This document shows positions 8,417 through 17,900 of a stretch of DNA of 55,243 nt, piece by piece (position 1 is the first letter of the stretch; every line of letters starts with the position of its first letter). The notes under the pieces were generated by a model. The model saw only the letters and a list, made by a program, of their open reading frames with translations. It was not told the origin of the DNA and made no database searches. The translations under genes were made by a program, and so were the position numbers. The stretch lies in the IMG/VR virus record IMGVR_UViG_3300032265_002780, positions 1 through 55,243 of that record. One strand, given 5' to 3'. The DNA comes from a virus.

Positions 8417-9352
8417 CTATAATACCTGTACGTAATATTCTATATCCAATGGTGTGCCATAAATTTTTGCAATTGGGGTTGTAAGTAAAGACTTACTAAT
8501 TATATAATCTGTACTTGATAATTCTTGAGTTACTGAAGTTTTAATAGCATCAATAGTAAGAGAAGCTGTATTGTCTGTAGCTATAGAAATTGATGTAATT
8601 TGATTTGAATTATATATGTTTGAAGGCATATTGACATTTAAAGATTGATAATCAGAATTGTTTTGAAGGGTATATGGAAAAACATATGAATTGTTATAAT
8701 TATCAACCATTGTTATTGTTAAATTTCCAGCTACTGTATTGTATGCAAGAATCTGTAATGTATCTACATTTGTATATCCTAGCAAACTAAAATTAAATGT
8801 ATTGTTTGTATATAGTGTGTTTGGAGCCATGCCTATTGAAAACCCGCCAATTCTTGGCGATGCTGCTGCTTGAGGCATAAATCCAGTTAAATAAACTGTT
8901 CCTTGATTTGAAATATTTTGAGTATTATTATTAACCGATGCATACCAGTTTGTTAAATCAGAAAAATCTGTAATAATTTGATTGCTTCTATTTGAAACAT
9001 CTGTAGATCTATGCTCTGGGTATAACCCTACTTCATAAATATTTGCATAAAGGTTTTCTGGAAGAGTTCCTCTTATTACAATTAAATCTGGATTTGATGC
9101 TGTTGCAGATTGATAAGTTTTTAAAGTTACAGGAACCCTTGCTGTTTCAAAATTTAATTCAATATCTGCTGAGCTTACAGATGTATTTAATGCCCCTATG
9201 CATAAATCTGAAGCCCAATCAGATTTAACGCCAGCTAAATATTGAAGCAAGATTTTTCTACCATTAGTAGTAATTAAATTTTCAGATCTTCCTATTTCTA
9301 AACCGTTTTGTTTAAAAATATATGTTCCTTTAAAAAATTGTGATTGGTCCAA
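8417..9352 (-). CDS. Minor tail / appendage protein
   Basis: 311 aa. The N-terminus (ENLITTNGRKILLQYLAG, then CIGALNT) follows a pattern common at the N-terminus of phage tail-fibre and baseplate proteins: NLIT..G...I...LAG, then a +xIG.G strand. The C-terminal half looks like a carbohydrate-binding jelly roll (FSLLGYTNVDTLQILAYNT; SLTIDAIKTSV). No ATG is available; TTG at 9352 is preceded by AAGGCGGTGACAA, a near-perfect SD. It overlaps the upstream gene by 23 nt. Tail-tip location is inferred from neighbours. Confidence 0.55.
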   Translation of the reverse strand: MDQSQFFKGTYIFKQNGLEIGRSENLITTNGRKILLQYLAGVKSDWASDLCIGALNTSVSSADIELNFETARVPVTLKTYQSATASNPDLIVIRGTLPENLYANIYEVGLYPEHRSTDVSNRSNQIITDFSDLTNWYASVNNNTQNISNQGTVYLTGFMPQAAASPRIGGFSIGMAPNTLYTNNTFNFSLLGYTNVDTLQILAYNTVAGNLTITMVDNYNNSYVFPYTLQNNSDYQSLNVNMPSNIYNSNQITSISIATDNTASLTIDAIKTSVTQELSSTDYIISKSLLTTPIAKIYGTPLDIEYYVQVL

Positions 9353-10136
9353 TTGTCACCGCCTTAGTTGTAGATGAAGTATACTTTGCAGCAATTTTAA
9401 AAGTATAATTTCCATAAAATTGTAATGGAACTGTTGGAGATATTTTCCAATCGTGCAATGTCTCTGTTGCTGTAGATGGAGAATTATAAACAAAAGAAGT
9501 TTGTCCATTTGTATATGGCAAGTTTGCTCCAATAACTGTTATTTCATAACCTATTGCTTTTGGAACAGAGCTCCATTTAATTCTAATTAAGCCATTTGTG
9601 GCACTTACAATTGTTACTGTAGATAAAGAAACTCCAGGAAGTACGGTTGTTGAAGGAACAATTACTCCTTTAGGAGAAACACTTTGTGTACCTCCCGCTG
9701 CTTGTTTATTTGAAGTTGTAGTTGGATCTGGAGCAACTGCAATAGCTTCATAAGTTATAGGTCCATCAGTACTAACATCATCAATAGATGGGTCAACTGA
9801 AATTTTTAATTGCCAAACAGTGTTTCCATTATTTCCTGTAACTTCAGTTATATATGCAGGATCATTAACATTGGCATAAAGACTTGTTGGGGGATGTAAA
9901 GTTGCAACTGTATTTCCAGACTCTGCAAGTACGTCTTCATTACTAGGATTAGAAACATTTTGAGTTTTTAAATATCTTTGATATTCAGATTGAGTTAATA
10001 CAATAACTTGACCTGGATAACTAGCTATATATTTTGGAGTATTTCTAGGGTCTATGCTTGATATGTATAGGGTACGTCTTTTTTCCGTAGATGTAGGCAC
10101 GGTAGTTACTTTTCTTGTGCTTGTAGATATAGTCAC
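9330..10136 (-). CDS. Fn3-domain minor tail protein
   Basis: 268 aa. Starts with GTG at 10136 behind GGAAAGGGGGAAAA. Residues ~165-268 form a fibronectin-III-like domain (IRIKWSSVPKAIGYEITV, then NYTFKIAAKYTSS). The N-terminal part (STRKVTTVPTSTEKRRTLYI) is basic and may anchor it to the tail tip. Fn3 domains on phage tail proteins bind host carbohydrate weakly. It lies just after the Tal-like gene, behind its own extended -10 box. Confidence 0.6.
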   Translation of the reverse strand: MTISTSTRKVTTVPTSTEKRRTLYISSIDPRNTPKYIASYPGQVIVLTQSEYQRYLKTQNVSNPSNEDVLAESGNTVATLHPPTSLYANVNDPAYITEVTGNNGNTVWQLKISVDPSIDDVSTDGPITYEAIAVAPDPTTTSNKQAAGGTQSVSPKGVIVPSTTVLPGVSLSTVTIVSATNGLIRIKWSSVPKAIGYEITVIGANLPYTNGQTSFVYNSPSTATETLHDWKISPTVPLQFYGNYTFKIAAKYTSSTTKAVTIGPITIF

Positions 10137-10156
10137 TTTTCCCCCTTTCCGTTTAT

Positions 10157-10165
10157 ATTATATCA
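10157..10165 (-). promoter_or_regulatory. Extended -10 promoter element
   Basis: TGATATAAT on the minus strand, 20 nt before the GTG start of the Fn3 minor tail gene and inside the 32-nt gap. No good -35 box at 16-18 nt. Confidence 0.4.
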
Positions 10166-10168
10166 TTA

Positions 10169-13100
10169 TTAGCTATTTGGTAACTCATTTAGCGTCAAGG
10201 TTGTTAAAAATGTATCTTGAAAACGTTGTTCAACGCCTTGAACAAAATATTTTTTGTTTACTATATTTTTAAATGTGTAATTTACCGTTACAACATCACC
10301 AATTTCAAACAAAGGGTTTGCATATACTGAAATTTTTGTATCTCTACTAAATCCGTCATTTGCCCTAAATACATTTTTTAAAATTCCTAATGCAGCATTT
10401 TCTGATTGTACCCAATTTGATGTAATTTCTATACTCTGAGAAATATTAGCTGGATCAAAGATTTTTTCTATGGAAACTTCGTTGCTTAAAGCAATAAGAT
10501 TATTTGTATTAACTAGGTATCCAACATCTATTGGATTTTTAGAATCTGGAACTTTTTTAATCCATATTGCAGAAGGAGAACTATTAATAATTGAAAACCT
10601 TCCTCTAAATCCAGAATTATAAATATTAGAATAAGATAGTGAATCTTCACGTAAATTTATAGACTCTAAAATTTCCTGTGGTGCTAAAGATGAAGTTGTT
10701 GTTGATTGAACGGGAACATAATAGTACCAAGAATATGGGGAGGGTACTGGGCGAGCATTTAAGGCTGGAGCTAAATTATATTGAACGTCAAAATAACTAA
10801 CCCCTATAACTTCAGGAACTGTTTGCATCACATAATTTAATTCAAAAGTTTTATTTTTTGAAGAAAGAGTGTTTGCAAAACTTGGTAACTCCCAATGATA
10901 CCAAGTTGATGCATTATATAAAGGTGTTTGAGTTGCATACAATTCAGTAAATGCAATGCTTCCAGATGTTCCAGGTATTGTTGTTTGAGAGAATATTCCA
11001 TATGTTCCCGAAGTATCAATATTTGTTGATAATGTAGGAACTGATATTTCATGATTATTTAAATAAATTTTAAAATATTCATTATTTGTAGATTTAGAAT
11101 CTAATTTAACAAATTTTAAATTAACTGTTCTTCCAAATTGTGCAAATGGGGAATCTTGAGGATATGCTTGAACATCATTTAACAATGCACTGCTTATTTC
11201 AACATATGGAAGGGGACGTTGAGTGGTTCCAAGCAATGATCCTGAGTTATTATATACATACAAGAAATAGGAGTTAGATGTAATTGTAACTCCTTTTTTA
11301 TTTACAACTTTACGCTTATTTTGTGTATCTTGTCTTATCTCAATATATGTAGGGTTTCCAGAATTAAGACCTATTACAAGCCCCCCGCCAAGTCCATTTT
11401 GAAAAGATTTATTGGACTCTGGGCCTATAACCATTTTACAAGAAAAAGTTTTATATGAATAATCTTTTACTGTTGAGCTTGATCCATCATTTGGAGATAT
11501 TGAAACATTGGAGCTTTCTTCATTTAATGGTCTAATAATATTTTTAACTCCTACTGTAGAAGCCCCCATAAAAATTTGATTGTTTGCAACAGTTGGATAG
11601 TCTCCAGAAACATATACCATCTTTGAATACAAAGAGTTTGAATCATTTGTATTATTATTGTTATTTGAAATAATGTTATGTGATCTAACTGGAGTATTAA
11701 ACATTCCTCTTTCAACATTTGCTATTTTACCTGTTGGCTTATAGCTAATGGATCCACCAAATCCCGCCCTTGCTGAAAAATCAGAAATTGCCGTTTGAAG
11801 CTGTGATGCACTATTGATTATAACGTTATAATTTTGTGGATAAGGATTTATTTGTGAATATGAAGGGTTGGCTTCTGGTGTGATACTGAATTGAAATTCT
11901 TTATCTTTAAAGCTTACAATTTCTCCCTCTATAATTGCATATCCATCTTGATCTATGCTAAATTGTGAGAACAAGTTTTTTAAGTCATCTGGATTAAGAT
12001 AAAAATAATTTTGAGAATAATTAGGTATAGATTGATTTAAAAAATTAAAAGTAACAACAGAGTCTTTGCTTAGTTCCCATAAAATATCATTTTTATCAAT
12101 TAGCTCTGTTTCCAAAGATGCGTTACCTGAAGATCCGTTTACAGCCAAAGTTTTATTAATTTGAGGAATTCTATATTTAAGCGTTGCTTTACCAATTTTT
12201 GATTTAATTGTTTCAATATATGTTCCCTCTGTTATGTTGGTTGTTACAGTAAGATTATCTGTATATCCCTGCCCAGTTGTAATTACTTGGGGGGTTGGGT
12301 TATTATGAATCAACAAGTTTGGGGTTGTATTGCCTAAAATATTATCTAGGCTTAAAAACTCCATAACTCCGTATGAGTTTATATACGCTCCTATTTGATA
12401 GACCTCAAATAATTCTCTAAGTACGTCAAAAACTTTTTGTTGCAATCCATCAACATAATAAAATGAAGAATGCATTGGTTGCTTGTTAGTCAATAATGTG
12501 CCATCAATTAAACTAGTCTGGTTTAAAGTTACTTTTCTAAGGGAGTCGTAATCATAATCTGTAAATCCAGCAAAATCTAAAACATTGCTAATTATTTTAA
12601 ATGCGTCTTGAGATTGAGATACATAATCAGTTGGTGATAATAGCTGTAAATACTTTGTGATATCATAAGCAACAACCTCAACTCTTTCAAGGTCCTTTAC
12701 ATTCCAAACATCTGTATAATAAACTCCTCCAGGAATAACGTAGTCAGAAGATGTTGGAGATGATAACCCAGTATATGAATTAAACGTTGTAGACAAGTTA
12801 TCTTTAATAACATAATTGATAATAATTTTTACATTTTGTTTAAACAGTCCTGCAAGCGGGGATGTTGAAGAATTATTAGAAAATATGCTTAATGGTTGAT
12901 TGCTTATATTTAATGGAATAGTTGTTAAGTTAATAGTTGCATTATTAGAAGATATTGCAGAAATTGGAAGAGGGCTTTGCTTATTATCTAGTTCATTTTG
13001 TGTACTGATATCTACAAGAAAATTAGATAGATCTAATTCAATTCTTGGAGATATTTCAATAACTTGAAGTCTTTTTAAATCTTTTTGATATTGTGTATAT

Positions 13101-14401
13101 CTTCCTGGATAACTGACCCCATTCATTGTGCTATTAGATATATCGTTGGATGGGCTATTATATGCAGAATTTATTGATGCTGAATTTTGTTGAACAACTA
13201 TCTTATTGATATTTTGATATAGTGTTATTTGTCCTGTTGCATTATCAAATGTAGGCATTGTTGTCCAAGCCCCGCCTTGACTTGTAGTAAGCCAAGTTCC
13301 ATTAGATTGTAGATAAATAATACAAACGCCATTTAATATATCACTATTTGTTATAGATATGCTTATAGAGTAGCCTGTAACTGTGTTATAGAGATTGACA
13401 GAAACGCTTGTTGGAGTTGAATATTGTGTATTAAATTTTAAAACTATTTTATTTGTTGCAAGCAAAGTATCATATAATGCTCCTAAAGAGTTTGTATTTC
13501 CATCTGAAACAAAATACTTATATGTTGTATAATCAGATACTATGCCATTTTTATACAAAGGATTTGAATTAGAAGATCCTAAAATATGTGGGTGATACGT
13601 TATAGGGCTGCAAGGCATTGATTGATAATTCCAAGAAGAATTATTAAAAGATGTTTTAATTTGTCTAAAGTTTGTAGGAAGGGGTGTTAATGGATTTCCT
13701 GATGGGACATAACTTTCGCCTGGTCTAAAAATGTTAAAAGGAGAAGATGTTGGCCAAGTCTTACCATATTGATAATCAAAGTCTGTTGTTTGAAATATTT
13801 CAAATTGATCAATCAAAACACTATAATTACTTGGAGCTGGTTGAACCAATGAAGCCATAGTTGTATCTCTTGATGTAAAATCAAGGGTTAAATTAAAAGA
13901 TGAGTATGCAGATTGAGTTGGTAAAGAAGTTACATAAACCTCAAATTTTGTCCATATTGTGTTATCAATAACATGAGATGTTGAAGTTGTTCTATGCCCG
14001 TCTGTTCCTATAGCTGTCAATGCAGATAAAGTTACCTCTACATCTTGTGTTGTTTTAGCATAAAAAGTAATTTTATAAGCATTTGAAACTGATGTTCCAG
14101 ATGCTGGCAATATTGTTAAAGTTCCTGATCCATTTTGACCAGATGTAGTAAATTTTAAAGCACTTCCATCTGTATAAACAGTTGATGGCTTTCCTAAAGA
14201 TGTGTCATAAACTACACTACAATTTGTTGTTGTCCAACTACTGGGTGTGTTCCAGTTTGTATATACCTGAGATCCATCTCCAGAAAATGTTGCATATGGA
14301 GCATAAAATAAATTATAGTTCCATTCTGCAGAAACTGTTGGAATTACCTTATGTTGTGTATTAGTAGAAAAATATTGTTTAACAACTGAACTTCCTAGCA
14401 T
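10169..14401 (-). CDS. Tal-like minor tail protein with lectin-like domains
   Basis: 1410 aa. It lies directly after the Dit-like gene (TAATG overlap), where the tail-associated lysin/hub protein sits in siphophages. The N-terminal ~200 residues look like a carbohydrate-binding module (SNAYKITFYAKTTQDVEVTL). The middle (about 560-700: LERVEVVAYDITKYLQLLS, then VFDVLRELFEVYQIGAYI) matches the hub-like core of actinophage minor tail proteins. About 960-1130 resembles a concanavalin-A/LamG sandwich (CKMVIGPESNKSF ... FKIYLNNHEISV). I see no peptidase or muramidase motif, so a hub and adhesin role is more likely than wall digestion. Confidence 0.65.
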   Translation of the reverse strand: MLGSSVVKQYFSTNTQHKVIPTVSAEWNYNLFYAPYATFSGDGSQVYTNWNTPSSWTTTNCSVVYDTSLGKPSTVYTDGSALKFTTSGQNGSGTLTILPASGTSVSNAYKITFYAKTTQDVEVTLSALTAIGTDGHRTTSTSHVIDNTIWTKFEVYVTSLPTQSAYSSFNLTLDFTSRDTTMASLVQPAPSNYSVLIDQFEIFQTTDFDYQYGKTWPTSSPFNIFRPGESYVPSGNPLTPLPTNFRQIKTSFNNSSWNYQSMPCSPITYHPHILGSSNSNPLYKNGIVSDYTTYKYFVSDGNTNSLGALYDTLLATNKIVLKFNTQYSTPTSVSVNLYNTVTGYSISISITNSDILNGVCIIYLQSNGTWLTTSQGGAWTTMPTFDNATGQITLYQNINKIVVQQNSASINSAYNSPSNDISNSTMNGVSYPGRYTQYQKDLKRLQVIEISPRIELDLSNFLVDISTQNELDNKQSPLPISAISSNNATINLTTIPLNISNQPLSIFSNNSSTSPLAGLFKQNVKIIINYVIKDNLSTTFNSYTGLSSPTSSDYVIPGGVYYTDVWNVKDLERVEVVAYDITKYLQLLSPTDYVSQSQDAFKIISNVLDFAGFTDYDYDSLRKVTLNQTSLIDGTLLTNKQPMHSSFYYVDGLQQKVFDVLRELFEVYQIGAYINSYGVMEFLSLDNILGNTTPNLLIHNNPTPQVITTGQGYTDNLTVTTNITEGTYIETIKSKIGKATLKYRIPQINKTLAVNGSSGNASLETELIDKNDILWELSKDSVVTFNFLNQSIPNYSQNYFYLNPDDLKNLFSQFSIDQDGYAIIEGEIVSFKDKEFQFSITPEANPSYSQINPYPQNYNVIINSASQLQTAISDFSARAGFGGSISYKPTGKIANVERGMFNTPVRSHNIISNNNNNTNDSNSLYSKMVYVSGDYPTVANNQIFMGASTVGVKNIIRPLNEESSNVSISPNDGSSSTVKDYSYKTFSCKMVIGPESNKSFQNGLGGGLVIGLNSGNPTYIEIRQDTQNKRKVVNKKGVTITSNSYFLYVYNNSGSLLGTTQRPLPYVEISSALLNDVQAYPQDSPFAQFGRTVNLKFVKLDSKSTNNEYFKIYLNNHEISVPTLSTNIDTSGTYGIFSQTTIPGTSGSIAFTELYATQTPLYNASTWYHWELPSFANTLSSKNKTFELNYVMQTVPEVIGVSYFDVQYNLAPALNARPVPSPYSWYYYVPVQSTTTSSLAPQEILESINLREDSLSYSNIYNSGFRGRFSIINSSPSAIWIKKVPDSKNPIDVGYLVNTNNLIALSNEVSIEKIFDPANISQSIEITSNWVQSENAALGILKNVFRANDGFSRDTKISVYANPLFEIGDVVTVNYTFKNIVNKKYFVQGVEQRFQDTFLTTLTLNELPNS

Positions 14402-14928
14402 TAGATCTCCGTAAATTCTATATTGATATTTACTAAATCATATCCTACCCCGCCAGATGATGTCCATTGTCCAGCAGCATTTCTTTTTGTTTGTTCATAA
14501 TCAAAAGAGGTTATGTATGCTTGATAAACCGTGGAAGAATTGGGGGCATTTAAAGAAGAGTAATAAGTATTTTCATTTGGTGCATTTCCAGAAGACGGGT
14601 TTGTTTCTCCCGCTATAATTAACTTAACATATATTGGTGTAAAGACATTTGCTTCATAGAAAGATTTCATCCAAGCCCCAGCTTTTCCAGATGTTGAATC
14701 TCCCAATATATAATCTACAGCATTTGATGTTAAGCTTGGAACATCTCTCCAAGATGCTGTAATTTTATGTTTTCTTGCAATTACATATCTTCTTAATGTT
14801 CCATCTGCCATTCTAGCTGTTTTATCAATAACCTCATATGCAACTTTAATTGGTTGACGATTATGATCTGTTAATTTATACCATGTAGATTGGTCTAATG
14901 ATACTTGTATTCCCGCCTGAATTTGCAT
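14401..14928 (-). CDS. Dit-like distal tail protein
   Basis: 175 aa from the ATG at 14928 (MQIQAGIQVS), which lies 2 nt after the tape-measure stop and behind AGGTTGATA. A TTG at 14934 would add two residues. The sequence is beta-rich (STWYKLTDHNRQPIKVAYEV; MADGTLRRYVIARKHKITAS), with ARKHKITASW as expected for the tube-like core. Position between tape measure and Tal-like gene is the classic place of Dit, which closes the tube and holds the tip. Identification rests mainly on order and size. Confidence 0.6.
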   Translation of the reverse strand: MQIQAGIQVSLDQSTWYKLTDHNRQPIKVAYEVIDKTARMADGTLRRYVIARKHKITASWRDVPSLTSNAVDYILGDSTSGKAGAWMKSFYEANVFTPIYVKLIIAGETNPSSGNAPNENTYYSSLNAPNSSTVYQAYITSFDYEQTKRNAAGQWTSSGGVGYDLVNINIEFTEI

Positions 14929-14930
14929 TA

Positions 14931-17900
14931 TCAACCTACCTTTGAACGAGTTTGAGACATTCCATTTTGAACTTTAATTTTATTGTAAAAATCTTCCATA
15001 GCTGCAGTTAATTGTTGTTGATTTAAACCACTTCCATTTATAACAATATTAAAGTTTGGAGAACTACTTGCTGCAATACCCATTTGTGCTGCAGATCCAT
15101 ACTGAACTGCAGATGGAACATTTACTGTTCCTAAATGATAGGTTCCAAGTTTGGTTGAATTTGCAGCTTTTACTAAATTATTAACAACTTTTGAGCCTGG
15201 GTCTATTCCTTGTGAAATTTGATCTTGAATGTCTGCAAGATTTTGTCTTAGTGTATCCATCTTTGTTGTATTGGCATTTGTAATTATTTTTTGATTATAT
15301 GTATCTTGATTTGCAAGCATGTTTTGTTGCAACAGGTTTGCCTGTAAATAATCTCCACCTGCTATAGCCTTACGGATTTGGTTTTGCAAATCAGTTTGTT
15401 TTGTAGCAAGATCAATAGCATCTTGTGCTTTTTGATTTTGGTCATTCATTAATTTATCTTGTCTTTCAAGATAAGTTATACGTGCTTGATCACTGTGTAA
15501 TAAAGTTTTATATTTCTTTTCTAATACTGTAGCTGCGTCTACTGTAGATGTAATTGGATCTTTTCCTGTTGTAACTTTTGACCCGCTACCTGCTGCTTTA
15601 TTTTTAGCAGCATTAGCTTTATCAAGTTTATCTAAATATCCTTGCAAAATTTCAGGGTGCTCATTTAAATATCTCCATCCGTTTGGAGTATCAAGATTAA
15701 CTGTCTTTCCATCTATTTGAACATTTTGATTTGCAAACAATCCTGCAGCAGCAACTTTAGCAATGCTTAATGAATTTGCAAGATTAATCCCTGCTGCATT
15801 AATTTTTATTAATTGATTTGCAAGAGGTGTTTGCCCAGCTGCTAAAAGACCCGCTCTTAAATAACCTAATTGATCTGTAGCACTTAACCCACTACTTGTA
15901 ATATTTTTTATATCAATATTTGTTTGTTTCATGCTTGTTGATGATGTAATTGCATCAACTGCAAGAGATTGAAATTGGTCCGCTAAGGCTTTTTGAGAAG
16001 TATTTAATGAAGAATAAGATAGTGTAAGTGGGTATGCCCATTGACCTAGGGTTCCAGCATTTGCTACTAATTTTTGAGTTAATGTTTGATTTGCAGTTTC
16101 TACATCTTTTGTTGCTGGAATAATTTCTCTTAATGCTGCAGCTGTTAAATTACTTTTTCCTGCAAGTTCTAGCATTGCAGATACCATATTCTTAACTCCT
16201 GCTGGATCCATTCCTGCAGCAACATCTGCTGCAGCTTGTGCTTTTAATGTTCCAATAATTGCTTTTGGAGAATTATACCCAGCAATTGCTTTTGCTGTAA
16301 TAGCATTAGAATCTGTTTTTGGCAATTGAGAAAGAGCTTGAACATATTTATCTATTTCTGTTTTTGCCTTCATTGCATCTGAACCGCTGCCAGCAATTGC
16401 TGTGCTAAATGTTATTACTTTATTTTCTGCAGATTTAACTGTTCCGCCAAATAACTTAATTGCATTTTCACTTGCCGTAAATGTTGAACGAATAACTTGT
16501 TGATGTTCTTTTTCTGCTTTCATTAAAGCACTAAATCCTCCTACAGCTACTCCAAGTGCTGCACCAATAGCAGCTCCTTGAACGCCAAACATCATCCCCA
16601 TTCCCGCCATAGTTGCAGCAGAAGAAGTAATTGATTGTGCATCGCTTCCTTTTGGCAACATTCCTGAAAGCATAGGTCCAGCTATCATAAGAGCAGCAGA
16701 TCCACCAATTTTACCAGTAGTGCTTAATCCTCCGCCTGGCTTTGTAAGAATTCCCTTGCCTTTTGCAAGCAATCCTGCACTGCTACCACTTGCCAATGCT
16801 TCTTCTAAACTAGTTGCTTGAACGGCCGCTTTTGTTTGTTCTTCTGCTGCAGTAACTACCTGTCTTGTTTCTTGTTTTATTCCTTGTGCTACAGAAGCAC
16901 TAAAGTTTTTACCTGCATCAACTGCAGATTGTGTACCTAGTTGTGATGCAAAACCTGCTTGGTTTATATTTCCAATAGTTTCTAGAGCAGACTTATTACT
17001 TCTTCCTCCCAAAACTTTTGCTAATGAAGCTGAATAAGATTCATTAGATTTTGAAAAATATCTTGTAGATCCACTTCCAGAAGCTCCAGTTACTCTAACT
17101 TCTTGTGGTTTTTCTAATGCTGTAGTTGAATATCCATGAGCTTGTGCAGTATCTTTAAATACTTTGCCAAAAGCTGCTGCTGAGGCTTGACTTGTTTTTG
17201 TTGGTAAATCACTTAAAGATTTAACACTTGCTGGTAAAGACTCAAGATGACTTACTAATTTTTTATCAAGATCTGTTGCAAATGATTTTCTTGCAGCTGG
17301 GTCATTAATGCCCATTGTATTCATTAGATGACTATATGCTCTTTCAGGATTATGAGTAATTGATCTAGAGGCTGGGTTGCCCATTGCATCTGTAATTTGC
17401 ATATTTGGGTTAAGCTCTCCACCATTACCAACAGTCAGAGTATTACCTTTTAGATATTTAATCATCTGTTGAGGAGTTAATGTTCCAGAATTAGTTAATT
17501 GATTAATTTCTGTATGCCATGCTGCATGAGTAGCATCTTCAACTCTTGCATTTTTATTTGCAGGAGATCCAGTATCTTGTCTTATCAATGATTGTTCTTG
17601 AGAAGGATATGAAGATAAATCTGCAGCTTGATTTAAATGAGCTAATTGTACATCTGTTCTTTTTCTTATGCTTCCGCTCTTGCTCTTATAATAAAAATTC
17701 CCGCCGTATGCTGCTCTTACATCTTCTACTTGATCTTTTGGCACGATAAGTTCACCAGGTGTTAGCATAGCTGGGACTGAATCTGTATTCCCTGATCCTG
17801 GAACTATTCCACCCTTAGAAAATTTTCTAACTGCAGAAGTCAAGTTACCAATTCCAGCACCCATATTCATGCTTCCAACAAGTTCTTGAATACTTATGGT